Source: Piezodorus guildinii (taxonomy: Eukaryota; Arthropoda; Insecta; Hemiptera; Pentatomidae). Taken from it: a DNA stretch of 64,000 nucleotides. The DNA lies in NCBI GenBank assembly GCA_023052935.1, contig CM041292.1, positions 39,625,639 to 39,689,638 of the forward strand, written 5' to 3'. Of this stretch, positions 46,686-58,379 are shown one piece after another (the stretch's first letter is position 1; every line of letters begins with the position of its first letter). The translations under genes and the position numbers were made by a program. The notes beneath the pieces are model-generated. The model had not been told where the DNA came from. It was given only the letters and a program-made list of their open reading frames with translations, and ran no database searches.

Positions 46686-49600
46686 GTAAGTAGAACTTCA
46701 TATTTTCCAACTTTTTTATATTCAGTTAAGATGTTTTCCATGGTAGGACCAGTCTAACCCGGGAAAAAAATCCTGAACATGGTATACTATTCCTCCGCTT
46801 AAGAAATAACAGATGTAGAAGACATTTTCGATAAGGAGTAGCATTTTTACAGAAAAATAATTAGTTTTGTTTTAGATAACTAAGTATTTAGATCTGAGTG
46901 GATAGTGCATTCGATTATCCTTTTTTCGTATAAATTTTTAAATTATTTCCTTACTTAATTAAAAATAGAGCAAGTATCCTATGTAAACGTAGAGAAACTA
47001 TGTCTTAAAATAAATTAAAGTGAACTATAAAATTGTATAGCATATCTAATAGCTTTTCTAAGCACTTCGTAATTCGCATGTTCTTGAAGAGGTCTTTGGA
47101 TTCCAGCGTTCTCTACGCAATTGTTTGCATTGTTGACATACTTATTATACAAAAGAAACACACTGTTAAACAAATAAACTTTTTTTATATTACGATTTGA
47201 ACTCTCAACTATTATTTAAAATATTCCAATAGGGTTAAAAATTTTAAGATGAGCCCTAATATTCTTTACTTGTTTTGCTAAGATGTGGGATATTAAATGT
47301 AAAAAAACAATAAAGAAAATAGGCTTTTGTATTTTTTTTCTGCCCAAGGTTTTAAACAATTTCCTTAAAAAATATATCACTTTTTTAACTATTCAAATTT
47401 TCATTTGATTTATTTTCTGTTTTATATTGTTAGATTTTATTATATTTTATTTTTTCCTCTAAACATTTTGTGAAGAAAGATCATTATTATCAAGAAGAGA
47501 CATGTGATGTTAGTTCCTAAATATGTATTCAAAGCTAATATTTTTTTCAGTTACAAGTAGGATTGAAGTAATCAAATTGAACATTAAATAAATACATATT
47601 TAAATAAATCTCCATATGCACGATTTAAAAAGTAGCCCAAAAATGAATTGCCATTATGTTTTTAGTTCAGGATGGTTATAGTACAACAAAAAAAATTCTC
47701 ATAAGCTAGGAATCAGCAACTATTATACTGCATAGTTTAGTTAGATTCTTAATTGTTTCTACAAATTCAAATAATATTGACTTCAAAACATACTCACGTG
47801 TCGGTGATTGAATCGGTCTCCAGCTTTCCCTTTACTAACTTTTATATTTTAAAAATGAAAAAAAAAAATATTAAAAAGTTTAAGCCAATTATTGTTTACT
47901 TTTGTTTTGTTTAATTGTTTATACACCTTAATTATAGCTTATTCTTATTATTACTTATGCGCAGTATCACTAACTAAAGAATTTAACTAGTGTTTAGAAC
48001 ATAATGCTGACCACTATGAATGCAATAATATCATTATACTAAAAATAAACCAACGATTCTGAATCTTCCATAGCAGATGAAAAACTTTTTTTTTACCTAA
48101 CATGCACACATATATCAATGTTTTTATTTTGTTTTTTTTAAAGTTTTCTTAGCTGTGCAAACAGAAATATATTCAGCTACAAAAAGTTTATTTTTCTCTT
48201 AATAGAGAACCTGTAGGAATCCTGAGGAAATCTACTCTGGTCCAGTAAAAAAAAAATTAGTCTTTTCTTCCTAACAAAGAGTACCAAATTAAGAGTATGT
48301 AAAAAAAAAAAAAAAATAATTACTGTAAATATGCATCTAATGAAGGGTCTCCAGTTAGTGCTTACATACTGGTTTTAGACCAACAGCCGGACGATGAAAA
48401 GCTTAGAATAGGGTCACGGTCAGCCATCAGTTTTTTACCGCCAGTTTTTGGCTACCCACTTTAAAGGGTGAGTTAGCCCAAGAAGGATCTACCTGTCCAT
48501 TTGATGATCTAGGGATGAAACAACAAAGCTAATGATTATTTTGTAGTGCAAGGATTCGAAATTAGCACACAAAATACTCTATTCCAGTATTACGCTGTAG
48601 TGCTCGGGTACTTTAACAATGATTTTCCAATAGATATAAAACGGATTTCTCTAAATCAGTTTGCATGTATTATATGCAATAATAATTATTGTTCTATACT
48701 TTTCATAATTTATTTAGCTAAAATCCCGCCATTCCAATTTTTTTTTTTTGTAATAATATTATTATTGTCTCGTATCACAGATATTATTAGCACTATTTTA
48801 TTTAACTTTGTTATCTACATCTAATTAAAATATGAATTAATGATACATTTCATAAAATAAACTTATATTATTTTTTATACATTGTTTGGAATATTTACTT
48901 TATTTTACTTTGAAATGATGAGGGGATCGAATAAAAATGTTTTAACGGGACCGTTACTTTTTTAATTATGTAATGAAAAAGATATATTAGGGGAAATGAA
49001 AGAGAAACAATCGTGGGTAATCGCTAATATTTTTTAAACCTAAGTTCCTTAGACCATTTTCGATTTTAACAGTTAGTTTTGAAATGCACATTATTATAAA
49101 CATGTATTTATCTTTATAAGTAGTAAATATGGCGAAAACAAAACAGAAAAAAAAAAGAATATTATATATTTTACCAAATGATATTTTTTCATTTGAAAGT
49201 AACCACAGATTTTTAAAGTTAAATACCAATAAAAAAAAGAAAATTAATTGTTAATAATATAATAATGATAAATTGCTTATACATATTAATAAAGAATCAA
49301 ATAATAATAAATATTTAAAGTTTATTGACACTACCAATTAGAGAAAGTGAGGAGGTATCTATTTTGCCTAAGGTACGAAACAGAACCGTTTATTATAATC
49401 GGACTGGTTTCCAAGAATGTACATTAATAAATTTGCATAATCTCGCCTAGTGAATGAGCTCGAGTGTGGAGCTATTGTAAAACAACTCTGATTGCTAACT
49501 GGTCCACGGATTACAAGGCTTATAATTTGCATTCATCAGCATTTAATAAATTAGAGAGACGAAAATAGCATATTTCCTTTTGTCATGTTAATTGCAAACT

Positions 49601-52600
49601 GGAATAGAACGTTTATTAATCAACAATCATGCCCAAGAATGTAAAAAATTAGTTCTTTTTTTTTTTTGCCCTTATAGCGAATTCACCGATTCTTGAACAG
49701 CTGATGTGTGTTTTGTAAGCGAATTTGCTTGATTTTTATCTGAATATTAGAAAAAAGTAGTTTCTAACATTTATTTATATTAATATAGAAAAATCACAAT
49801 TTTAAAATGCTAATAAAATCATTAATTTATATAACCTGAATGACGGCAACCAATAAATTACGATTAATTAATAGTTATTTAATCACTTTCATATATTAAT
49901 ATCATGCGGTTTCTTGTTACGTTCTGTCATTTCCTATTGGTATTTTACTTGTATAGCACGTCGCCCAAAAATCTACCGAGATTCAGTATCTAGGATCCAT
50001 TGAGTAAGTTCGAAATAATAACGAGTACTTAATATCAAACGAAAAGAAGCAGCGTGGTCTTGTTGATAGAACACTATATTACTATACACTGGACTCTAGA
50101 TTCAAGCCTCAGTTGTGTCAGAATTATTATTATTTGAATTAATTATGTATTATTTATTTCATGACCTTCATGAGATAGGGTATACCCAGCCTCTATAAGC
50201 TTTGTACCCAACAAAATTGGGGAAAATCTGGTGGCTGTGGGTTTTCTTGGTCTAACCACCCACTACGGCTGTTGATCTAAAAAAAAAAAATTAGGTATCT
50301 ATTGTATGTACTGAACTCAAGAATCTTCATAGGTTGTATTGCTTTTTTTATTTTTTAGCTCCTACTACCTCAAAATTATGTTTTTCGATCTATATATTTG
50401 AGAAGTTGGTTAGGGGTACGGCCATCAAATTGATCACACTTAAATAAATAAACTTTTTATATTTTGTACTTACGTTTTGGCCTAAATTCTAGACTTTCAA
50501 GGAGCAAATGCTGAAGGGTATCTTCAGATTCTGTTCCTATGTATATATATTTTTATCACATCACCCACTTAGTGATTTTACTAAAGTTTTTATTTAATAT
50601 CACCATGCACAATTGGAAATAGGCCGATAATCGATTAAAAAAAAATTGAATGATTTTATAAGAAATGGAAAATACAATATAATTTACGATAAGAATATTT
50701 GCCAAGAATAGACTCATTCTATCCTCTGAATTTCTATTTAAACCATGTAGCTTGGAAAATTAGATAAAATATTTATAGCATTAACGCATAAAATATTGAC
50801 GTTTACTCACACACAAATTATGTGTGTAGCAAATCCAACTGATCTGTGCGTTTTAGTTTATTTTATTTAATTTAAATGTTTTAAGAATCAATGAAAATGA
50901 TCTATTCCATACTAAAATCAAAATTTTATGAAATAATATATTACTATGCTTAGTAAACAATACTTGTTCAAATGTATAACAAACGAAAACTAGTACAAGA
51001 CTATATCGCCATAAAATAACTAAACATATATTATTCTAAGATATATATGTTATAACTTTTTTCACTTTGAGGAAGTTTTTATAGTTATTTCTTATTTAAT
51101 TTATTAAAGGGAAATTACATCCTATTTTATGTTCTTATGTGGTTAGTTATGTACTCCAATAAAATTTAAAAAATAATAATACAGGTTTCTTGGTTAAATC
51201 CTTATACAATATAATACTATGAATGAATTAGCTCAAATCTTAGAAAATTATTAAAATAACATTTTTATTATTAGGACTATTTTAATCACCATGCAAATTT
51301 TATTGGATTCATATTAGTAAATGACAAACACTACCTGTTTCCAGATCGTACTGTTAGGTTTAGTTGCCGCCTGCCTTGCAGCGGAAGTCCGCAGGGGTAA
51401 GCAGGCTCCAGAAGCGAGGTACTACAACCAGCCGGCCCAGTTCCAGTCGCTGAGGTACAGAGGCCGGTAGCTATTGTCAGGCAGTCGGCTGATGTTAACT
51501 ACGATGGAACTTTCAATTACGAGTAAGTCTGAAAGAGAAATTATTAACCAAAATATTCTAAGAGACCTGAATATACTCAGACATTGGCCTCTCTATGATG
51601 CTGAGAAACGATTGAAGCGGAGTATGACTGTTTTTTAAGAGCGTCTTGGCACGTAGATGCGTTCTCATGTCTCCAATTCTAATTCTGATCAAAATAGCTC
51701 GTAGACAATATTTCTTTGAATCTTTCCTATATCGAAACCATCAAGTCCTAACAAACATCAACGATTGAAGATCCCTTCCCACAGAACAAAAAAATATGAA
51801 TCTCCCTTCTGGCCCGTTCCACTAGTTTCTGGAATTCCCTCTGATCAAACATCCGTCATGCTACCTCCATCCCCGCATTCAATATCCTTCCAGCATCCAA
51901 AAATGACGCTGCTTTACAATAAAAAAATAAGGTAGATTGCATTCAATTTTTTTTTTATAAAATTATTTATTTACGTTATTTAAACTTTCTATATAGTAAA
52001 TTTCTTTAGGTTCGGACGTTTACATATTTTTTTTTTTTTTTATATTGTAGCTAGAAAAATTCATTTTTCATAAGTATGTTATATTTATTTATATTAATTT
52101 GGTTTATTCTTCATTAATCCTTGGCTGGATATTGGATATTCGATAGTTATTATCTTAGAATAATAAGTACCAGAATATGTTAACTCTGTCATATTTTTTT
52201 TTTTTTTTCAATTTTTTAACACATTTATTTTCTCAAAATTATTTTTATTTATTATTTATTTTTTTTTTTCTTGGGTTGTATATGTATACTTATACCTAAA
52301 CTTTTTTTTTCTCCTACTTCCTTCTAGCTTCGAGTCTGAAAACGGCATCTCCTCTTATGCATCCGGATCAATGAAGCCTCTCAGTCCAGAGGTCTCCGCT
52401 CAGGTGATCCAAGGAGCTTACGCTTATACCGCACCTGACGGCACACCAATCTCCGCATCATACTACGCCGACGAACAGGATTCCACATCATCGGAGACCA
52501 CATCCCGACACCACACCCCATCCCAGAAGCCATCGCCAGGTCTCTCGAGATTCCTGCCCCAGCTGCCACAAGAAGAGTATGAGGCCCCACAGCAACAGCA

Positions 52601-52649
52601 ACGCAAGTCATCACGACCAGTAGTCAAGAGGAGAGTACAGACCAACTGA
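46674..52649 (+). CDS. RR-1 cuticular protein gene, three exons, frame disturbed
   Basis: A secreted chitin-binding cuticle protein. Exons 46674-46685, 51345-51522 and 52328-52649 give MKTA + IVLLGLVAACLAAEV (signal peptide), a Gln/Arg/Tyr-rich N-terminal segment, VAIVRQSADVNYDGTFNYD, then FESENGISSYASGS, GAYAYTAPDGTPIS and ASYYADEQ. Introns are GT-AG. The phase-0 junction after MKTA and the phase-2 junction before FESENG match the usual RR-1 layout. Three disturbances: exon 2 changes frame near 51462-51468 (aggccggtag), where one extra C would restore it; exon 3 lacks one G near 52481 (caggattcc), after which the conserved FHIIGDHIPTPHPIPEAIARSLE continues in another frame; a further one-base change near 52546 returns to the frame ending RRVQTN. 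As written it is a pseudogene; short homopolymer dropouts in the assembly are an equally good explanation. Confidence 0.82.
46686..51344 (+). other. intron 1 of the RR-1 gene
   Basis: A 4.66 kb AT-rich intron from gtaagt to tttccag. It contains SINE A copy 3 at 50045 and otherwise no recognised gene. 48340-48510 and 49360-49560 are somewhat less AT-rich and could be regulatory, but nothing specific is seen. Confidence 0.75.
50045..50350 (+). mobile_element. tRNA-derived SINE, family A, copy 3
   Basis: The head 'gcgtggtcttgttgatagaa' and box B-like 'gattcaagcc' are followed by 'tcagaattattatta', 'cagcctctataagctttgtaccca' and a T-rich end after 'gtattgc'. It aligns along its length with copy 1. 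Inserted in intron 1 in the sense orientation. Confidence 0.75.
51345..51522 (+). CDS. RR-1 gene exon 2
   Basis: The acceptor tttccag ends at 51344 and the donor is GA|gtaagt at 51523. It encodes the rest of the signal peptide and the N-terminal region. The length, 178, leaves phase 1, whereas exon 3 needs phase 2. This independently shows that one base is missing, at the frame change near 51465. Confidence 0.8.
51560..51935 (+). pseudogene. CR1-group LINE fragment in intron 2
   Basis: Broken + frames read EKRLKRSM, ARRQYFFESFLYRNHQ and, in another frame, SNIRHATSIPAFN. They match DRLKRIMN, IRRQYFLGSYLYQ and THIRHAASLSSFK at the C-terminal end of the 14287 element's ORF2. It begins within 40 bases of the exon 2 donor and occupies almost half of the intron. 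Highly decayed. Confidence 0.7.
52328..52649 (+). CDS. RR-1 gene exon 3 (chitin-binding region)
   Basis: The acceptor ccttctag ends at 52327. The first base completes Asp from exon 2, then FESENGISSYASGSMKPLS. The Rebers-Riddiford core G-x-Y-x-Y-x-A-P-D-G-x-P-I and Y-Y-A-D-E-Q are clear. After DEQ the conserved GFH..G.H.PTP..IPEAIARSLE block lies one frame over, and the distal EEYEAPQQQQRKSSRP tail returns to the original frame, ending TGA at 52647-52649. Confidence 0.8.
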
Positions 52650-52965
52650 TTGTTAACCACGGCTGTAGATACGGATTTTCGATTGTAATTACGGTTGCTC
52701 ACTTGTGATTTTGATGACTCTTCGAAATGTCCTGGAAGAGGAAAAAAGAAAAAAAATTGGGCTTAACAGTCCAATATTTACCATGAGTGCGCTATCTATT
52801 CGCGATAATGAGAAGATTGGTAAGTTTGTAGTGGATCTTCTGAATAGAGACAATTGCGCAGGCCGATTTACTTAATTTAACCACAAACAGTTTATTACAC
52901 TCCCTTTCAGGATTTTTGAAGGTCATTTAGTTCTAGTAATAAAATTGCAAATAGTTTGTTCAAAG
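52650..52965 (+). promoter_or_regulatory. 3'UTR and poly(A) signal of the second RR-1 gene
   Basis: The first canonical AATAAA downstream is at 52938-52943, about 290 bases after the stop. The 3' end is therefore expected near 52960. Confidence 0.45.
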
Positions 52966-53319
52966 CTTGGTTTTTATTTCCTAATAATTTATACGCTTAT
53001 CCTATCAACTTACATCCTTTAATTATAGATTCTTTTACATACATTTCATATAAAAAAGGCATTATTGTGGGCATTCTAAACTATGCGAAAGGTAACAAAT
53101 TCTGCAATTTTGAATTTTTTTTTTAATATTGAATTTATGTCCCATATTAGTAATAATCCTTTTATGCGTTTAATAAGCTTTTGTTAAAACAAAATAACTT
53201 ATCCAATCTGAAAATCAGATCATATCGATTTTTTCTAACAACTCCAGCCTTTGTATGAAATACTCTTTACTAAAGAAGTTTTTTTCAATCCTGCTTTAAA
53301 TTTTTGAAACCTCCCTATT

Positions 53320-53545
53320 CTATTATCAGTTGACCAACACATACGAACTCTGTATTCCCGTTTTCATTGTAAACTGCACGGACACTAAAATAGCTTAAAT
53401 ACTTGTCAGAAGAAAGCTGAAAGACGCTGGACGAGAGATCTTTTCTGCTAAATTTGAGCCGAGGAAGGGTTGCTGCTGATCACTTTCCTTCTCCATACTT
53501 CCCTCCTGATCTCACATTTGTACAGCATATTTTCTGACAAAATAT
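53320..53545 (+). pseudogene. Jockey-type LINE 3' end, subfamily with RRWTRDL
   Basis: It shares its full length with 60715-60970: 'accaacacatacgaactct', 'aactgcacggacac', 'gctgaaagacgctggacgagagatc', 'gggttgctgctg', 'tgatctcacatttgtacagca'. The coding part ends in a KAERRWTRDL-like C-terminus, comparable to LKRRWPRDL of other Jockey copies here, followed by a 3'UTR of about 110 bases. 5'-truncated. Confidence 0.6.
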
Positions 53546-53724
53546 TGCATAATAATATGTTACGAAACTACCACTACTTCTATATAGATTGTAGAAAAAA
53601 GGATATACATTTTGAAAACTATGCTTCATTCCTTAAATTATAACACTAAACATTGTAGGTTTCTACACTGGAATGATAAAAAAATAAATTATTTTATTGA
53701 ATGATAACAACGCTGTTGAGTTGA

Positions 53725-54555
53725 TAATTAAAAATCTGGTGCGGGCAACACACGACTTTCACTTACCTCTATTTTTAAAATCAATGAAAGAATTTTCAAA
53801 TACAATTAGAGATAAAAATACGTGAAATTATTAAGGAATTAATCATATTGAATTTATATAGAAACATGTGTTTTATTAAAAAATCAATTATATTATTATC
53901 TTAAATAATCAGTAAGTTTTATCTTCCTTTCATCACTCTCCAATAACTTTTAAAAGCTTGTGTATGAGATGATAATTTTTCTAAAATCTTTAGCTTTCCA
54001 ACGGTATATCATACATGTATATTACTGCACTTATGTTCAAAAACGAAAAATTGCATTAAAAAATATTTTTTCTGTTTTCTCCTTTAGTTGGTTATTGAAT
54101 TTATTCAATTTATATATTTACCAGTTTTTCATCAGTGGTAACAAGATAATCTAGTTATTATTATTGAATCTACAAAATTAAAGGTACTTTAGGGGAAGAC
54201 AATTTAAAATATCGGCATTTAAGCCCTGATAGACCATTTTTATCTAAATAAAACCTACATGATATTAAAGCCTATTAAATTTTACATCGATATAGCGAGT
54301 TTAGTCAAAATCGTCGGAACCGTTTTTGAGAAAATCAAAAAAAGGTGCAAAATGCATAGTATAAAGTGCCTCTTCTGGTAGGCTCATTTTGATGAAAAAA
54401 GTTTTGTCACGTCTCAGGCGTATAGTTGTCTTAAATATGAAATTTCAGTTTCATAGGACTTACCGTTTCCGCCCGGGAGTTACCACACACACACACAGAC
54501 CTTTTTGCGGGATTAACTCGCATTTTCTCTCCTGGGTCATCATTCAATTTTTTTT
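53725..54555 (-). repeat. RX repeat family, copy D (full length)
   Basis: This is the only copy with both halves joined. On the - strand it runs from the 'tcacacacaca'-flanking opening block, through 'tgccgatattttaaattgtc' and 'tataccgttggaaagctaaagatttt', to 'gtaagtgaaagtcgtgtgttgcccgcaccagattttta'. It defines a family length near 830 bp. No open frame above noise. Confidence 0.8.
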
Positions 54556-54764
54556 TTTTTACTCGATTCTCTCCCTATTTCTAATTGTGTATGGTAATGT
54601 TAAATAAAAACTTTAGTAAAATCACGAATTGGGTGTTTTGATAAAAATGTATATGCACAGGAATAGGATATGAAGATGCTCTCAGTAGTTGTTCAGTTGA
54701 AAGTCTAGAATTTAGACTAAAACTTAAGTACAAAATATAAAAAGCTTATTTATTTAAGCATGGG
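54556..54764. other. noncoding interval
   Basis: Nothing recognised. Confidence 0.35.
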
Positions 54765-54975
54765 GAGCGCGTGGCTAGCGCGGGACATTATCAAGCATTT
54801 AATTAACAGGGATTCACCCACTGCCTCCCCCCGGGTATGTCAACAAATAGTGGCCACTCACAAAATTAGGTATAGAGAGTGATGACCTTACGCTATAAAA
54901 TACATCGATAAACGCGATTGTAATCCCTCAGGTGACTAGGGCCTATATGGCTTGTCGCGCCACTGAAAAAAAAAA
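54765..54975 (+). mobile_element. SINE family B, copy 2 (head deleted)
   Basis: 'ggacattatcaagcatttaattaacagggattcacccactgcctcc', 'gtggccactcacaaaatt', 'agtgatgaccttacgc' and 'gcctatatggcttgtcgcgccactgaaaaaaaaaa' match copy 1 at 55250. Most of the tRNA-like head is lost. Confidence 0.8.
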
Positions 54976-55249
54976 CTCTTAGAATAATATATGTTTAGTT
55001 ATCTTATGGTGATATAGTCTTGTATCAGTTTAGGTATAATTTATACGATAATTTTCGCTTGTTATACATTTAAAAAAGTATTGCTTACTAAGCTTAGTAA
55101 TATATTTTTTTATAAGAGATATTTATTTTAGTATTGTACGGATCATTCTCATTGATTCTTAAACATTTATTTTGGGTTGCTTTTAAAATATGGATATATA
55201 TATTGAACGCATAGCTCAGATGGATTTTTTACACACATAATCACATAGA

Positions 55250-55540
55250 GCCCGTAGCTGAGTGGGTAGCGCGCTAGTCTCTCACGCTAAAGGTTGTGAG
55301 TTCGAATCCCCGTCCTGGTGAGACATTATAAAGCATTTGATTAATAGGGATTCACCCACAGCCTTTCCTCCGGGTATGTGAGACCCGTCAGCCAGATGGT
55401 GGCCACTCAAAAAAATTGGCGTAAGGAGTGATAACCATACTCTGTAAAACCTCATTATGAATCGTGAGTATATTCTCCCAGGAGATTACAACACGAGGCC
55501 AAGGGCCTACAAGGCCTGTCGCGCCAGAAAAAAAAAACAA
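55250..55540 (+). mobile_element. tRNA-derived SINE, family B, copy 1
   Basis: The head 'agcccgtagctgagtgggtagcgcgctag' (box A) and 'gtgagttcgaatcccc' (box B) is a recognisable tRNA derivative. The body ends 'ggcctacaaggcctgtcgcgcc' plus an A-rich tail. Family length is about 285 bp. Confidence 0.88.
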
Positions 55541-56744
55541 AAAAAAAACGCGATTTTGGTTTCTGCGAACTTCATCGTAACAGGATTTTGATGCGGTTTG
55601 CTCCATCACTTAGGGTATTCTCACCTGAATGTTTATAAGTAAAATACATTTCATTTATCTTTTCTGAATTTTAGGTAACCTAGTTATCACAAAATTATTC
55701 CTGAAATAAAAGTAGTAACATAGACGTATAATATGCCGTTAGAAAGCGTAATATGCAATAAAATGAATCGTACAAGTTAATATAAAGTTGCCGTAAGCCC
55801 AAATGAACTTACGAACATATGTTATTGGTAAATAAAGAGTCATAATAGTCAAATGTGCTAGATCGAACAAGTTATATTCTTCCAATTAGCACGCAAGATT
55901 TAAGAAACAATATTACGTATCGAAAAGAAGTAAGTTTTTAAAATAAATGGTAAGTTGTTATACATCTATAAACTAACATTTTTATTGATTATTTCAAAAT
56001 CTATACTATTTTATGAAATCAATTTTATCACTGTAAATTATTGGGATTCCTATGAAAACTTAATTTAACTTTTCAAATGTAATTTAAATATTTCACTTTC
56101 AATATAAAATGTAAATAAATTGAATTAAATAGGATCCATTGCTATGTCTGTACTTTTTGAATACACATATAGCAATCAAGTTTTATTTATATGGGAAATT
56201 TTAATTTTCAGTTATCTGTACTTTACCTTAAAATAACAACAAATAAACTTGGCATAAATTACACCTCATTCAGCGGGTCCATTAGTATCCTATATATTTT
56301 TTTAACATTATAGATTATCTTTTATTTACCTTTACATATAAACATAGAAATAAAAATCTTTGTTTGACTATTATTAATATTAATAATAAACTTAAACATG
56401 TTATAATTATCTTTAATTTTTTCTCATTTAAATGTAATAGGATATTTTCCAATACTGGTCCAAAATGTAAAAAGGCTTATTACACTCTTTTCACAGACTC
56501 TTACTCAATATAAATAGTGACAATTACAGTTATGAATTCAAAAACCCTTGCATTGCTGAACTCTAATGCTATCTAGCGGCAGGGCTGGGAAGGTGACGAT
56601 CTAATTTTTCCAAATGGAATTGCGCTGAGGTGCTTTTCGCACAATTATTTAAAATCATAATTATGAAACAAGAAGGAAAATATTTTTACACCTTATGTTG
56701 ACTGCCAAGATAGTACTCTCAAGCATAAAAAACACAGATGTGAT
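55541..56744. other. AT-rich noncoding interval
   Basis: No gene recognised. Confidence 0.45.
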
Positions 56745-56995
56745 AAATTTGAATTATATTTATATATTTATTTATTCGTATGTATTACAATTTGTCACAA
56801 TGGACAATAATAATATTGCTAAAGGATCACATTCATACATTATTTACAATACAAACAAAATGAAAGTCAAATTACATAAAATAAAACCAAACTAAATAAA
56901 CGCAAACAATAACAAACTTTGTAGATATAATAATTACAAATAATTGAAGTTAACAAATGAATAAACAAAACATGTCACATTCATACGTATGTAGA
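56745..56995 (-). mobile_element. Jockey-type 3'UTR-only copy
   Basis: The reverse strand matches the 63560-63790 3'UTR: 'acgtatgaatgtgacatgttttgtttat', 'ttaacttca', 'tatatctacaaagtttgttattg', 'tttattttatgtaatttgacttt', 'ttgtcattgtgacaaattgtaatacat'. The poly(A) side is at 56745. Confidence 0.8.
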
Positions 56996-57021
56996 ATTAG
57001 GAATTAGTATTTTTTATTATG

Positions 57022-57190
57022 TAATATTTATTTATTCGTACGTATTACAATTTGTCACAATAGACAATAATAATATTGCTAAAGGATCACATTAATACAT
57101 TACTTACAATATAACAAAAATAAAGTCAAATTACATAAAATGAAACCAAAGTAAATAAACGTACACAATAACAAAAAATTATAAATTAAT
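57022..57190 (-). mobile_element. Jockey-type 3'UTR-only copy, shorter
   Basis: Nearly the same sequence and orientation as 56755-56920 ('atttatttattcgtacgtattacaatttgtcacaatag', 'aataatattgctaaaggatcacatt'), truncated earlier. It lies 30 bases from its neighbour, so it is either a local duplication or an independent insertion. Confidence 0.8.
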
Positions 57191-57955
57191 TTAAAAAAAA
57201 GATTTGTCTTTCTGCCATACATTACTTCAAAAATGTACACTTTTATCTCATTGAATATACATAGTTTAACTATGGTCGATACAACCATATTTATAGTTCA
57301 ACATCAGATATAGGATTGTATTGCTAAGAAAACTGATTAGAATCAATTTTTCGTATCACTGAATTTGTATTACTCCGCCTTACCATCTTAAAAGAAAAAA
57401 AAATAGTTAGATATTTTGTATTTTGCTCACTAACTTTCCGAATTTCTGTTGGAAAGATTCCTTTACCGGACGAAGGACTGAACTAATTAACAAAACAAAA
57501 AAGATTTTTATCTAGATTAAGTTTACTTAAAATAGTTATAGCTACTACAAGTAATTTTAAATAAACAAAAAATAGAGTTTGTTTGTGAAAATGGCTACTC
57601 TAACATTTCAGGATTATTATTATTATTCCAAAAAATTAAATATACCCATCACAATTTAAATATACCATATAATTATTGGATTATTCGAACAAGTTATTTT
57701 AGAGATGTTTTATGGAAAACAGCTAGATCTCTTTTCTATTCACGGTTTTGTTAGAATGAACCTGAATAATTTTAAAACTCATAGTGTTTTTTATGTTGTT
57801 TTTTTTCTTTTTTGGTTCTAATAATGCATTTAAATTTATCTTTTTTTTTATTTCAAGCATAAGTATTTTCAATAGTTTTTAAACGCGAAAGATTTTGCAA
57901 GCTTAATAAAGATTCGCAACAAGCAGTTTTTGCTCTTCAGCTTCTGGTAGTTTCT
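57191..57955. other. AT-rich noncoding interval
   Basis: Nothing recognised. Confidence 0.4.
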
Positions 57956-57959
57956 AACA

Positions 57960-58215
57960 AGAGCGGTTAGCACAATAGATGGATCCTAAAATACTGATAT
58001 CTTGGTCTTGAACACAGCTGTGGCCAGATATTTATTTTATATTCTATTATTTCTGACAAGGGACGATCTGAAGGTAGGAGGACCCTTCTGGGACTTAGCA
58101 GTCTCAATAAAGTAGATACCCGAAAAATTAGCCGTTTAGCGAGATATCTCCTTACGAAACAGTTGACCTAGAAACAGTACAAACCCATATATATGCTATG
58201 AACCTTAGACCCTTT
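57960..58215 (+). mobile_element. SINE family A, copy 4 (decayed)
   Basis: 'gagcggttagcacaatagatgg', 'cttggtcttgaacacagctg', 'atttattttatattctattatt' and 'gtctcaataaagtagatacccgaaaaatt' follow the order of copy 1, with many substitutions. Confidence 0.55.
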
Positions 58216-58379
58216 AGAAGTTGTAGTGATACATAAATTTAATAAAAAAAACAAAAAAACAAAAAAAAAAAAACAGAACGTCCACTAAAATTTTGCGATT
58301 TGTTTCGCTTTTTGTAAAGTTTCTTAAAGTTAAAATTCTAATCGTTAAATGTTTTAGTTTTTAAGTTCATAATATTGTA

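Noticed and set aside
46490..46741. 83-codon - strand frame over the cuticle promoter
   Set aside because: It overlaps the TATA box, leader and first exon of the RR-1 gene on the other strand and has no recognisable protein features.
52381..52702. - strand frames opposite RR-1 exon 3
   Set aside because: They are antisense shadows created by the codon bias of the real exon.
55256..55330. functional tRNA gene
   Set aside because: The tRNA-like sequence is the head of a SINE repeated at 54765 and is followed by a SINE body and an A-rich tail.
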